Origin: Chloroflexota bacterium | GTDB taxonomy: Bacteria > Chloroflexota > UBA6077 > CF-72 | Assembly (NCBI GenBank): GCA_019247135.1 | Contig: JAFAPL010000272.1 | Span: forward strand, 1-20,445 | DNA: 20,445 nt | Reading direction: 5' to 3' | Shown: one piece after another, positions 14,605 to 20,445 of the stretch | How positions within the stretch are numbered: the stretch's first letter is position 1 | Layout of the letters: each line of letters begins with the position of its first letter | Translations under genes and position numbers: made by a program | The notes under the pieces: generated by a model | Told to the model about the DNA's origin: nothing | Database searches by the model: none | What the model saw: only the letters and a program-made list of their open reading frames with translations

Positions 14605-15228
14605 ATGCCCGTCACACGCGAACAGTTCGAGTCCGGAATGACGTACGACGCCTACAAGACCCAGATGAGCCGCAATCGCGAGCAGCTCGAGCAAAACGAA
14701 AAAGAGCTCGACCTCAAGCCGCAGGACGTCCAGGTCTTCCGTGACCTGTCTCGCCCACTGAACGTAGTCGCGCTGGCTGAAGACTGGTGTGGTGACGTCG
14801 TGGCCAATCTGCCCGTCCTCGGCCGCATCGCCACCGAATCGAACGGCAAGCTGAACCTGCGTATTCATCTGCGCGATCAGGAGCCCGGTTCGAAGATCAT
14901 GGACGAACACCTGAACAAGGGGCAGTTCAAATCGATCCCGACCGTCATCTTCCTCGACCAGAGCTACAACGAGCTCGGCGTGTGGATCGAGCGACCCGAC
15001 TCGGTAACGAAACTGCGCGAAGAGAAGCGTCAGGCCCTCTACAAGCAGCACCCGGAGTGGGGCGACCCGAGTGCACCCATCACGGAGCTCCCCGAGAACG
15101 TGCGGACGCAGGTCCAGCAAGCCACCGCCGCTTTGCGCAATGAGACAAAGCCATTCGCCAATGCTGAGGTCGTGCGCGAGATCCGCGAGCTGGTGCAGCG
15201 CGTGGCCGGCAAACAGCCGGTGGCATAA
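14605..15228 (+). CDS. Thioredoxin-fold protein with a single active-site cysteine
   Basis: The 207-residue product resembles the thioredoxin-like family with a WCGD active site (Thioredoxin_9 type). LNVVALAEDWCGD-x-VANLPVLGRIA lies at 52-76, and SIPTVIFLD (110-118) holds the cis-Pro112 loop. Residues 1-40 form a charged helical N-terminal extension, and 130-207 a helical C-terminal region (RPDSVTKLREEKRQ and onward). The expected second cysteine of CxxC is replaced by Val65, so it cannot form the normal intramolecular disulfide; a monothiol exchange or bacillithiol/mycothiol-linked role is possible. ATG 14605 is preceded by a good AAGGA four bases upstream. It probably forms an operon with the SelW-like gene 8 bases downstream. 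Confidence 0.82.
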   Translation: MPVTREQFESGMTYDAYKTQMSRNREQLEQNEKELDLKPQDVQVFRDLSRPLNVVALAEDWCGDVVANLPVLGRIATESNGKLNLRIHLRDQEPGSKIMDEHLNKGQFKSIPTVIFLDQSYNELGVWIERPDSVTKLREEKRQALYKQHPEWGDPSAPITELPENVRTQVQQATAALRNETKPFANAEVVREIRELVQRVAGKQPVA

Positions 15229-15236
15229 CGACAGGT

Positions 15237-15527
15237 ATGGCCGAAACTCCGCTGGTCAAAGTCACCATCACCTACTGCGCAGAGTGCGGCTATGAGCCCC
15301 AGACGCTGTCGTTGGCCGAGGCGTTGATGAAGACCTTCGGCCACCAGCTTTCTGCCCTCGAGCTGGTGCCGTGGTATGAAGGCTCATTCGACGTGAAAGT
15401 CGGTAGCACACTGGTGCACTCGATGTACCGTGAAGGTGGCTTCCCCGAACATCAGAAAATCATCGACGCTGTGCGTGCGGAACTGGCGAAAGAAACCAGA
15501 ACAGGCGCGTCGGTATCGCCCGCATAG
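15237..15527 (+). CDS. SelW/SelT/Rdx-family thioredoxin-fold protein
   Basis: The 96-residue product matches the Rdx (SelW/SelT/SelH) domain: VKVTITYCAECGYEPQTLSL at the N terminus with the redox motif Cys14-A-E-Cys17, a central helix LAEALMKTFG, and the closing SMYREGGFPEHQKIIDAV. In selenoprotein members one position of the CxxC/CxxU is selenocysteine; here both are Cys, with no in-frame TGA. It probably acts in thiol-disulfide exchange, partner unknown. The start ATG is 8 bases after the thioredoxin-like stop, making translational coupling and a shared redox role likely. No obvious terminator with a T run follows before the repeat at 15551. Confidence 0.88.
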   Translation: MAETPLVKVTITYCAECGYEPQTLSLAEALMKTFGHQLSALELVPWYEGSFDVKVGSTLVHSMYREGGFPEHQKIIDAVRAELAKETRTGASVSPA

Positions 15528-15550
15528 CAATCTGCTTCCGCGTACTTGAC

Positions 15551-15586
15551 GCTCGCTATGCTCGCGATGCTCGCGATGCTCGCGGT
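15551..15586 (+). repeat. Four-copy 9-bp tandem repeat bounded by an imperfect inverted repeat
   Basis: The unit GCTCGC(G/T)AT occurs four times in a row (15551-15559, 15560-15568, 15569-15577, 15578-15586, the last ending GGT). Flanking 12-base arms, GCTTCCGCGTAC (15534-15545) and GTACACGCAAGC (15585-15596), pair at 10 of 12 positions, so the repeat could sit at the top of a long hairpin. It lies between the SelW-like stop and the ilv leader promoter and might end the upstream transcript or bind a protein; no T run follows. Confidence 0.65.
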
Positions 15587-15606
15587 ACACGCAAGCAGTC
15601 GTCGTA

Positions 15607-15636
15607 TTGGCACAAGACTGTCTGGCGTTGTATCTT
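15607..15636 (+). promoter_or_regulatory. Candidate sigma-70 promoter of the ilv-leu operon
   Basis: TTGGCA (15607-15612) and TATCTT (15631-15636) are separated by 18 bases, a good match to a housekeeping promoter. The predicted start near 15643 is about 20 bases before the T-box Stem I, as expected for a leader RNA. No better promoter was seen between the SelW-like gene and the T-box. Confidence 0.5.
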
Positions 15637-15645
15637 TCTGCACAA

Positions 15646-15658
15646 CTGAACAGTTCAG
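15646..15658. other. Perfect small palindrome at the start of the leader
   Basis: CTGAAC-A-GTTCAG is a perfect 6-1-6 inverted repeat placed just after the predicted transcription start and before T-box Stem I. It could be an operator half-site pair for a dimeric repressor, or a coincidence; a one-base loop makes a stable RNA hairpin unlikely. Confidence 0.4.
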
Positions 15659-15662
15659 GCGT

Positions 15663-15917
15663 TGACGAGGAGTAGTACGGATCCAGGCGGCTGCTCAGAG
15701 AGCCGGCGGTCGGTGTGAGACCGGCGCAGAGCCCATCCCGAACTCGCCTCCGAGCTGCTCGAGGAACCCTCCTCAAAGGAGGTAGTAGGCCGAGCCGGTG
15801 TGGCGGGCGCTAGACCGCCGAGAGATATCTCGCCGTCTATGACGACGGGATAAGCAGGGTGGTACCGCGGGTTCTCGAGTGAATTGATGACCCCGCCTCT
15901 GACACACAGGGGCGGGG
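15663..15917 (+). promoter_or_regulatory. T-box riboswitch, leucine (CUC) specifier
   Basis: This leader senses uncharged tRNA and controls read-through into ilvB. Stem I opens with GAGGAGTAGTA carrying the AGUA loop-E strand (15674-15677); GGAT (15679-15682) pairs with ATCC (15735-15738). The specifier loop on the 3' side reads GAA-CTC-G, with CTC at 15743-15745, a leucine codon followed by a purine. The distal part has AGAGAG (15697-15702) and CGGTGTGAGACCGG. CCTCC-TCAAA-GGAGG (15768-15782) and CCGTC-N6-GACGG (15833-15848, likely Stem III) follow. The T-box is AGGGTGGTACCGCG (15856-15869); its UGGU pairs with the ACCA end of a tRNA with A73, as in tRNA-Leu. The antiterminator forms from CAGGG (15855-15859) with CTCTG (15897-15901), and GCGGG (15867-15871) with CCCGC (15892-15896), leaving the 7-base UGGUACC bulge. 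Confidence 0.93.
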
Positions 15918-15923
15918 TTTTTT
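15890..15923 (+). terminator. T-box intrinsic terminator
   Basis: A 12-bp stem with one G-U pair (15890-15901 with 15907-15918, 5-base loop ACACA) runs into TTTTTT (15918-15923). Its 5' arm, 15892-15901, is the same stretch that pairs with the T-box in the antiterminator, so the two structures exclude each other. It ends 57 bases before the ilvB start. Confidence 0.93.
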
Positions 15924-15980
15924 GATCCCGTCAAAACGCCGAGGCGCAACGATGCGCCGAACTGAAAAGTGAGGACGTCG

Positions 15981-17774
15981 ATGCGCTTGAACGGAGCACG
16001 AACAATCTGTCAATCGTTGGTCGAAGAAGGGGTGAACACGATCTTCGGCCTGCCCGGCGGGGCCATCATGCCGCTCTACGATGTCCTGCCCGAATTTCCC
16101 CAGTTGCGGCACATCCTGGTCCGCCACGAGCAGTGCGCGGCGCACATGGCGGACGGGTACGCCCGTGCGGCCGGAGGCCTGCGCGAGGGTCAGTCTCAGG
16201 AGCAGCGAACGGTCGGTGTGTGTTTCGGCACGAGCGGTCCGGGCGCCACCAACCTCGTCACGGGCATCTGCAACGCGCATATGGACTCGGTGCCGCTGGT
16301 GGCTATTACGGCCAACGTACCCAACAACATGATCGGCACCGACGCGTTCCAGGAAGCCGACATCACCGGCATCACGATTCCCATTACGAAGCAGAACTTC
16401 TTCGTGCGTAATGGGCGCGACCTGCCGCGTGTCATGCGCGAGGCCTTCCATCTGGCACGCACCGGCCGACCTGGCCCCGTCCACGTCGACGTGCCGAAAG
16501 ATGTGCTGCTCACGGAAGTCGAGTGGACCGGCTATCCGACCACCGTCGACCTGCCGGGGTATCAGCCGACCGTCGAGCCCAACATGCGTCAGGTCAAGGA
16601 AGCGGCGCGGCTGATCGAAAAAGCGCAGCGGCCGGTCATCATCGCCGGTCAGGGCGTCTTGATCTCGGCCGCCTGGCGCGAGCTCAGGGCGTTCGCCGAG
16701 AAGACGAATATCCCCGTGATCACCACGCTGCTGGGTATCTCCAGCTTCCCCGAGACCCATCCGCTCTCGCTCGGCTTCCTCGGCATGCATGGTTGGGTGC
16801 ACAGCAACTACGCCGTACATAACTCGGACCTGGTGATCGCCATCGGCATGCGCATGGATGACCGCGCCTGTGGCAAGTTCGCCGGCTTCGCCCCGCAAGC
16901 CCGCATCGTGCACGTCGACATCGACCCGGCCGAGATTGGCAAGAACGTTCGGGTGGATGTGCCGATCGTGGGTGACGTGGCCCGAGTGCTGTCACGCCTC
17001 GAGCCTGAGATCGGCACCGAGGTGCTGCAGCCGCACGACGGGTGGATCGAACAGATCAGAGAGTGGCGCAACCAATATCCACCCAAGACATACCCATCGA
17101 GCACGGACGAGCTGTACCAACCGCAGGTCCTGCAGGCGCTCTACGAAACCACGCGCGGTAAAGCCATCGTGGTCGCAGACGTCGGTCAGCATCAAATGTT
17201 CGCGGCCCAGCATTTTCTGTATGACGAGCCGTACTCGTACATAACGTCTGGCGGTCTCGGCACGATGGGGTATTCAATTCCCGCGGCGATCGGCGCCCAG
17301 ATGGCGCGCCCCGATCGTCAGGTGTGGTGCGTGGTGGGCGACGGCTGCTTTCAGCAGACATTGCAGGAGCTTGCCGCTCTGTCCATTTATCGCGTGCCGG
17401 TCAAGATCGCGCTGCTGAACAACGAATACCTGGGCATGGTTCGCCAGCAGCAACAGGTTCAGTACCGCGGCAATCTCGTCGAGGTCGACCTGGCCGGCGG
17501 ACCGGACTACATCAAGATCGCCCAGGCGTACGGCATTCCAGCCTGGCGAGTCACCCGGCCCGAAGAGATGCACAGCGCCATCGGCGCCGCGTCAGCCAAC
17601 GCTGGTCCAGCGATGATCGAGTTCCGCGTGGCGCGCACCGAAGACGTGTACCCGTGGGTGCTCGGCGGCACGTCGCTGGGTGAGGTCTTGCCGGACACGC
17701 CGTACGAGGAGCCACGAGAGCGAGTCCTCGCGGCCGCCGCGGCACCCAACAGCAAGGACGCCACAGACCGATGA
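15981..17774 (+). CDS. ilvB: Acetolactate synthase, large (catalytic) subunit
   Basis: The 597-residue ThDP enzyme joins two pyruvates (or pyruvate and 2-ketobutyrate) in the first common step of valine, leucine and isoleucine synthesis. Visible are VEEGVNTIFGLPGGAIMPLYD (14-34), the catalytic Glu50 in RHEQCAAHMADGYARA, the FGTSGPGATNLVTGI loop, PVHVDVPKDVL, the central FAD/domain-2 region and the ThDP/Mg site G453-D-G through N480-N481-EYLGM (the GDG-x24-NN motif). The length is normal for the family. ATG 15981 is preferred because GAGG lies just before it at a normal distance; an in-frame GTG at 15969 is the alternative. It is the first gene after the T-box terminator and overlaps ilvN by the ATGA at 17771-17774. 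Confidence 0.97.
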   Translation: MRLNGARTICQSLVEEGVNTIFGLPGGAIMPLYDVLPEFPQLRHILVRHEQCAAHMADGYARAAGGLREGQSQEQRTVGVCFGTSGPGATNLVTGICNAHMDSVPLVAITANVPNNMIGTDAFQEADITGITIPITKQNFFVRNGRDLPRVMREAFHLARTGRPGPVHVDVPKDVLLTEVEWTGYPTTVDLPGYQPTVEPNMRQVKEAARLIEKAQRPVIIAGQGVLISAAWRELRAFAEKTNIPVITTLLGISSFPETHPLSLGFLGMHGWVHSNYAVHNSDLVIAIGMRMDDRACGKFAGFAPQARIVHVDIDPAEIGKNVRVDVPIVGDVARVLSRLEPEIGTEVLQPHDGWIEQIREWRNQYPPKTYPSSTDELYQPQVLQALYETTRGKAIVVADVGQHQMFAAQHFLYDEPYSYITSGGLGTMGYSIPAAIGAQMARPDRQVWCVVGDGCFQQTLQELAALSIYRVPVKIALLNNEYLGMVRQQQQVQYRGNLVEVDLAGGPDYIKIAQAYGIPAWRVTRPEEMHSAIGAASANAGPAMIEFRVARTEDVYPWVLGGTSLGEVLPDTPYEEPRERVLAAAAAPNSKDATDR

Positions 17775-18298
17775 GCAAACACACACTGGTCGCCACCGTC
17801 GAAGAAGGCCCGGTGGTTCTCAACCGCGTGCTGAGCCTGTTCAGACAACGCTCGTTTGCGATCGAGTCGCTCAGCATCGGGCGCACCAACGAACCGGGCA
17901 TCATGCGTTTGACGATGGTCGTCGATGGTGCGAAATCGGCGATCGAGCAAGTAACGAAACAGCTCTACAAAGTCATCGAAGTTCGCAAAGTCAGTGACCT
18001 GAGCGACGACGCGCGCGTTGAACGCGAGCTTGCGCTGGTCAAAGTCACGTGCAAAACGGCCTCGCATCGCGCCGAAGTCATGCAGATCGCCGACATTTAT
18101 CGAGCGCGCGTCGTCGACGTCGCAAGCAATTCATTGATGCTCGAAGTGACCGGGCCGACGCCGAAGGTCGATAGTTTGATCGAGTTGTTCCGCCCTTACG
18201 GCCTCAAGGAACTCGTCCGCACGGGCGTGGTCGCGATGACTCGCGGCCAGGCCGTCGGAAGGCCCGACCGTGCCGACCGCCTGAAGTTAGTGAGCTAG
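17771..18298 (+). CDS. ilvN: Acetolactate synthase, small (regulatory) subunit
   Basis: The 175-residue product starts with an ACT domain (about 1-78): HTLVATVEEGPVVLNRVLSLFRQRSFAIESLSIGRTNEPGIMRLTMVV in outline, where valine binds for feedback control. The second domain (about 85-160), with LALVKVTCKTASHRAEV, DIYRARVVDV and GVVAMTRG, matches the ALS small-subunit C-terminal domain. It is slightly longer than the usual 160 residues because of a basic tail (RPDRADRLKLVS). It overlaps ilvB by 4 bases (ATGA), implying coupled translation and balanced subunits. Confidence 0.96.
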   Translation: MSKHTLVATVEEGPVVLNRVLSLFRQRSFAIESLSIGRTNEPGIMRLTMVVDGAKSAIEQVTKQLYKVIEVRKVSDLSDDARVERELALVKVTCKTASHRAEVMQIADIYRARVVDVASNSLMLEVTGPTPKVDSLIELFRPYGLKELVRTGVVAMTRGQAVGRPDRADRLKLVS

Positions 18299-18307
18299 GA
18301 GCCTGCA

Positions 18308-19318
18308 TTGACCGCCCACATCTACACCGAAGCGGATGCGCCCATCACGCCACTCACGGGCAAGCGAATCGCTGTTATCGGCTATGGCAGCCAGGGCCAT
18401 GCGCACGCGCTGAACGCCCATGACTCCGGGCTGGACGTGATGGTTGGTCTGTACCCGGGGTCGAAGTCGCGCCAGGCCGCCGAACAGGCTGGCCTCAAAG
18501 TCGCCGACGTGCCTGATGCCGCGCGTCAGGCGGATGTCATCGTCATGCTCGTTCCGGACGAAAAACAGCGTCAGGTCTTCGAGCAACAGATCCGCCCCGA
18601 GATCTCGCCCGGCAAGTCGCTCGTGTGGGCGCACGGGTTCAACATCCATTTCAAGCAGATCGTGCCGCCCGAGGGTGTCGACGTGTGGATGGTTGCCCCC
18701 AAAGCACCTGGGCATCGCATGCGCGAGCTGTTCGTCGAGGGCAAAGGCGTTCCGTCGCTCGTCGCTGTCGAACAGGACGCGACCGGCCACGCCTGGCAAG
18801 ACGCTTTCGCCTACGGCAATGCCGTTGGGAGCGCAAAGGCCGGCCTCATCAAGACCACCTTCAAGGAAGAAACCGAGACGGACCTGTTCGGCGAACAATC
18901 GGTCCTTTGTGGGGGCATTACATCCCTGATCAAGTCGGGTTGGGAAGTGCTCGTCGAAGCTGGCTATCAACCGGAAGTTGCGTATTACGAATGTCTCAAC
19001 GAGATGAAGCTTATCGTTGACCTGATGTTTGAAGGCGGTATGCAGCGCATGCGCTACAGCATCAGCGATACCGCCGAGTTTGGTGACTACGTCTCTGGTC
19101 CACGGATCATCGACGAGTCCGTCAAAAACCGCATGCGCCAGGTGCTGCGCGAAATCCAGGACGGCACGTTTGCGCACAAATGGCTCGACGAGAATGAGAT
19201 GGGCCGCCCCAATTTTCAAAAATACCGCGAGCAGGCCGCCAAAGACCGAATGGAACTGGTCGGACAAGATCTACGCGCACTGATGAACAAACAAGGCGTG
19301 ACGAGTACAACCGGCTAG
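18308..19318 (+). CDS. ilvC: Ketol-acid reductoisomerase, class I
   Basis: The 336-residue enzyme carries out the Mg-dependent rearrangement and NAD(P)H reduction of acetolactate and acetohydroxybutyrate. The Rossmann motif GYGSQGHAHALN is at 25-36, and the cofactor-specificity loop VGLYPGSKS (46-54), with two Ser, suggests NADPH. Catalytic and metal residues fall where class I enzymes have them: His109 (WAHGF), Asp192 and Glu196 (TDLFGEQ), Glu228 and Glu232 (YECLNE) and Ser253 (YSISDTAE). PKAPGH (131-136) has Ala where Gly is commonest. The start is TTG at 18308, nine bases after the ilvN stop, with AGGAG overlapping that stop (18297-18301), so it belongs to the same operon. Confidence 0.96.
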   Translation: MTAHIYTEADAPITPLTGKRIAVIGYGSQGHAHALNAHDSGLDVMVGLYPGSKSRQAAEQAGLKVADVPDAARQADVIVMLVPDEKQRQVFEQQIRPEISPGKSLVWAHGFNIHFKQIVPPEGVDVWMVAPKAPGHRMRELFVEGKGVPSLVAVEQDATGHAWQDAFAYGNAVGSAKAGLIKTTFKEETETDLFGEQSVLCGGITSLIKSGWEVLVEAGYQPEVAYYECLNEMKLIVDLMFEGGMQRMRYSISDTAEFGDYVSGPRIIDESVKNRMRQVLREIQDGTFAHKWLDENEMGRPNFQKYREQAAKDRMELVGQDLRALMNKQGVTSTTG

Positions 19319-19360
19319 CGTGATTGGTACGCCGCACGCCGCGCACCGAGGACTCCCAGA

Positions 19361-20445
19361 ATGACTGACTACGTAAGAATCTTCGACACCACCTTGCGAG
19401 ACGGCGAGCAATCGCCCGGCTTCTCGCTGACCTCGCCGCAAAAGCTCGAGATGGCGCAGCAGCTCGCCAGGCTGGGCGTCGATGTCATCGAAGCCGGCTT
19501 CCCCGCGGCGAGTCCCGACGACTTCGCCGCCGTCCAGCAGATCGCTCGCGAGGTTCGGGGACCGATCATCGCCGGTCTGGCGCGAGCCGTCGCGGCCGAT
19601 ATCGACCAGTGCTGGGACGCAATCAAATACGCCGAGCGTCCCCGCATCCATACGTTCCTGGCGTCCTCGGACATCCACCTGGAGTCTCAATTCAACCTGC
19701 GCCGCGAACAGGCGAAGGCTCGCGCGGTCGAGATGGTCAGGCGCGCAAGGGGCTACACCGACGACGTCGAGTTCTCACCGATGGACGCGACCCGGTCCGA
19801 CTGGTCGTACGTGTGCGAGGTCGTCGAAGCCGTGATCGAGGCCGGCGCGACGACGGTCAATATCGCTGATACCACCGGCTTCGCCCAGCCAGACGAGTTC
19901 GCCATGCTCATCAGTTACCTCCGCGAGCACGTGCCGAACATCGCTCAGGCCACGATCTCGGTGCATTGTCATGACGACCTCGGGTTGGCAGTGGCCAACA
20001 GCCTGGCCGCGATCAAGGCCGGCGCGCGACAGGTCGAGTGCTGCGTGAATGGCATTGGCGAGCGTGCCGGCAACACCGCGCTCGAGGAAGTCGTGATGGC
20101 GCTGACCGTCCGCCGCGACCACCATCGCGTCGAGCACGGAATCCACATCGAGCAGATCGTGCCGACCAGCACGCTGTTGCAACAGTTCACGCGCACCCTC
20201 GTCCAACCCAACAAGGCGATCGTCGGCCGCAACGCCTTCGCCCACCAGAGCAGCCTTCACCAGGAGGCCATGCTCAAGGACGCGCGGACGTACGAGATCA
20301 TGTCGGCTTCGGCGGTGGGCGCCGATGGCACGCGGCTGGTGCTCGGCAAGCATTCAGGCCGCCAGGCGCTGAGGAGTCGACTCGAGGAGCTTGGCCTGTT
20401 GCTGAACCAGGAAGAGTTGAACCATGCCTTCGCCGGCTTCAAGAA
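19361..20445 (+). CDS. leuA: 2-Isopropylmalate synthase, N-terminal part
   Basis: The frame runs from ATG 19361 (GAGG about 9 bases before it) to the window edge, giving about 361 of some 510 expected residues. It catalyses acetyl-CoA plus 2-oxoisovalerate to 2-isopropylmalate, the first leucine-specific step. Visible are [16 protein letters not shown] (7-22) with catalytic Arg13 and metal ligand Asp14, [31 protein letters not shown], the metal-binding H202-C-H204[10 protein letters not shown] and [39 protein letters not shown] and [10 protein letters not shown] mark the subdomains before the regulatory domain, which is cut off. The usual FSPEDA motif reads FSPMDA, with Met in place of Glu. 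It follows ilvC after 42 bases and should be under the same T-box. Confidence 0.96.
   Translation, partial: MTDYVRIFDTTLRDGEQSPGFSLTSPQKLEMAQQLARLGVDVIEAGFPAASPDDFAAVQQIAREVRGPIIAGLARAVAADIDQCWDAIKYAERPRIHTFLASSDIHLESQFNLRREQAKARAVEMVRRARGYTDDVEFSPMDATRSDWSYVCEVVEAVIEAGATTVNIADTTGFAQPDEFAMLISYLREHVPNIAQATISVHCHDDLGLAVANSLAAIKAGARQVECCVNGIGERAGNTALEEVVMALTVRRDHHRVEHGIHIEQIVPTSTLLQQFTRTLVQPNKAIVGRNAFAHQSSLHQEAMLKDARTYEIMSASAVGADGTRLVLGKHSGRQALRSRLEELGLLLNQEELNHAFAGFK

Noticed and set aside
15551..15586. Possible CRISPR array
   Set aside because: The 9-base units are contiguous without spacers, and no cas genes are nearby.
15837..16913. Long minus-strand frame opposite ilvB and the T-box terminator
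   Set aside because: Antisense to a certain acetolactate synthase gene and to the T-box structure; no recognisable protein motif.

Overview
This is a GC-rich bacterial window, gene-dense on both strands, with short intergenic gaps and frequent GTG and TTG starts. The mix of genes points to Chloroflexota, with a deep actinobacterial lineage as the main alternative. The markers are an ilvBNC-leuA operon behind a T-box leader, a large LuxR regulator with NTPase and TPR domains, a SelW-like protein, and a tandem pair sharing an uncharacterised FVD(D/E)P domain. No rRNA, tRNA, CRISPR array, transposase or phage gene was seen, so this looks like ordinary chromosome. Taxonomy is inferred from gene content only.

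Layout. Positions 1-288 hold the 3' end of an ABC transporter permease. Convergent to it is a minus-strand trio (2097 to 295): a small membrane-anchored protein, an aldo/keto reductase and a SAM-dependent methyltransferase joined to the reductase by a GTGA overlap. A plus-strand secreted protein follows (2157-3152); its stop codon shares a CTAG with that of a second minus-strand trio (6073 to 3149): a PQQ-type sugar dehydrogenase, a beta-lactamase-fold serine hydrolase and a DUF72 protein. Divergent from this, with only 28 bases between start codons, is a family III CoA-transferase, then an 857-residue LuxR regulator with AAA/NB-ARC-like and TPR domains (7366-9939).

The centre (14551 to 10052, minus strand) is the least understood part. 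A tightly packed four-gene run encodes an alpha/beta hydrolase, a YjdF/DUF2238-like membrane protein fused to a jelly-roll domain, a second YjdF-like membrane paralogue and a dual-specificity-type phosphatase. Below it sits the FVD(D/E)P-domain pair, closed by a hairpin terminator. The four-gene run is the best candidate here for an undescribed functional module, probably acting at the membrane or envelope.

The right side (plus strand) starts with a thioredoxin-fold protein that has a single active-site Cys, followed 8 bases later by a SelW-like CxxC protein. A roughly 450-base leader follows, with a tandem repeat inside an imperfect inverted repeat, a sigma-70-like promoter, a small palindrome and a complete T-box riboswitch (Leu CUC specifier, antiterminator and terminator). 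It controls ilvB, ilvN, ilvC and leuA, the common branched-chain pathway plus the first leucine-specific step, so the leader should sense uncharged leucine tRNA. leuA runs off the right edge.
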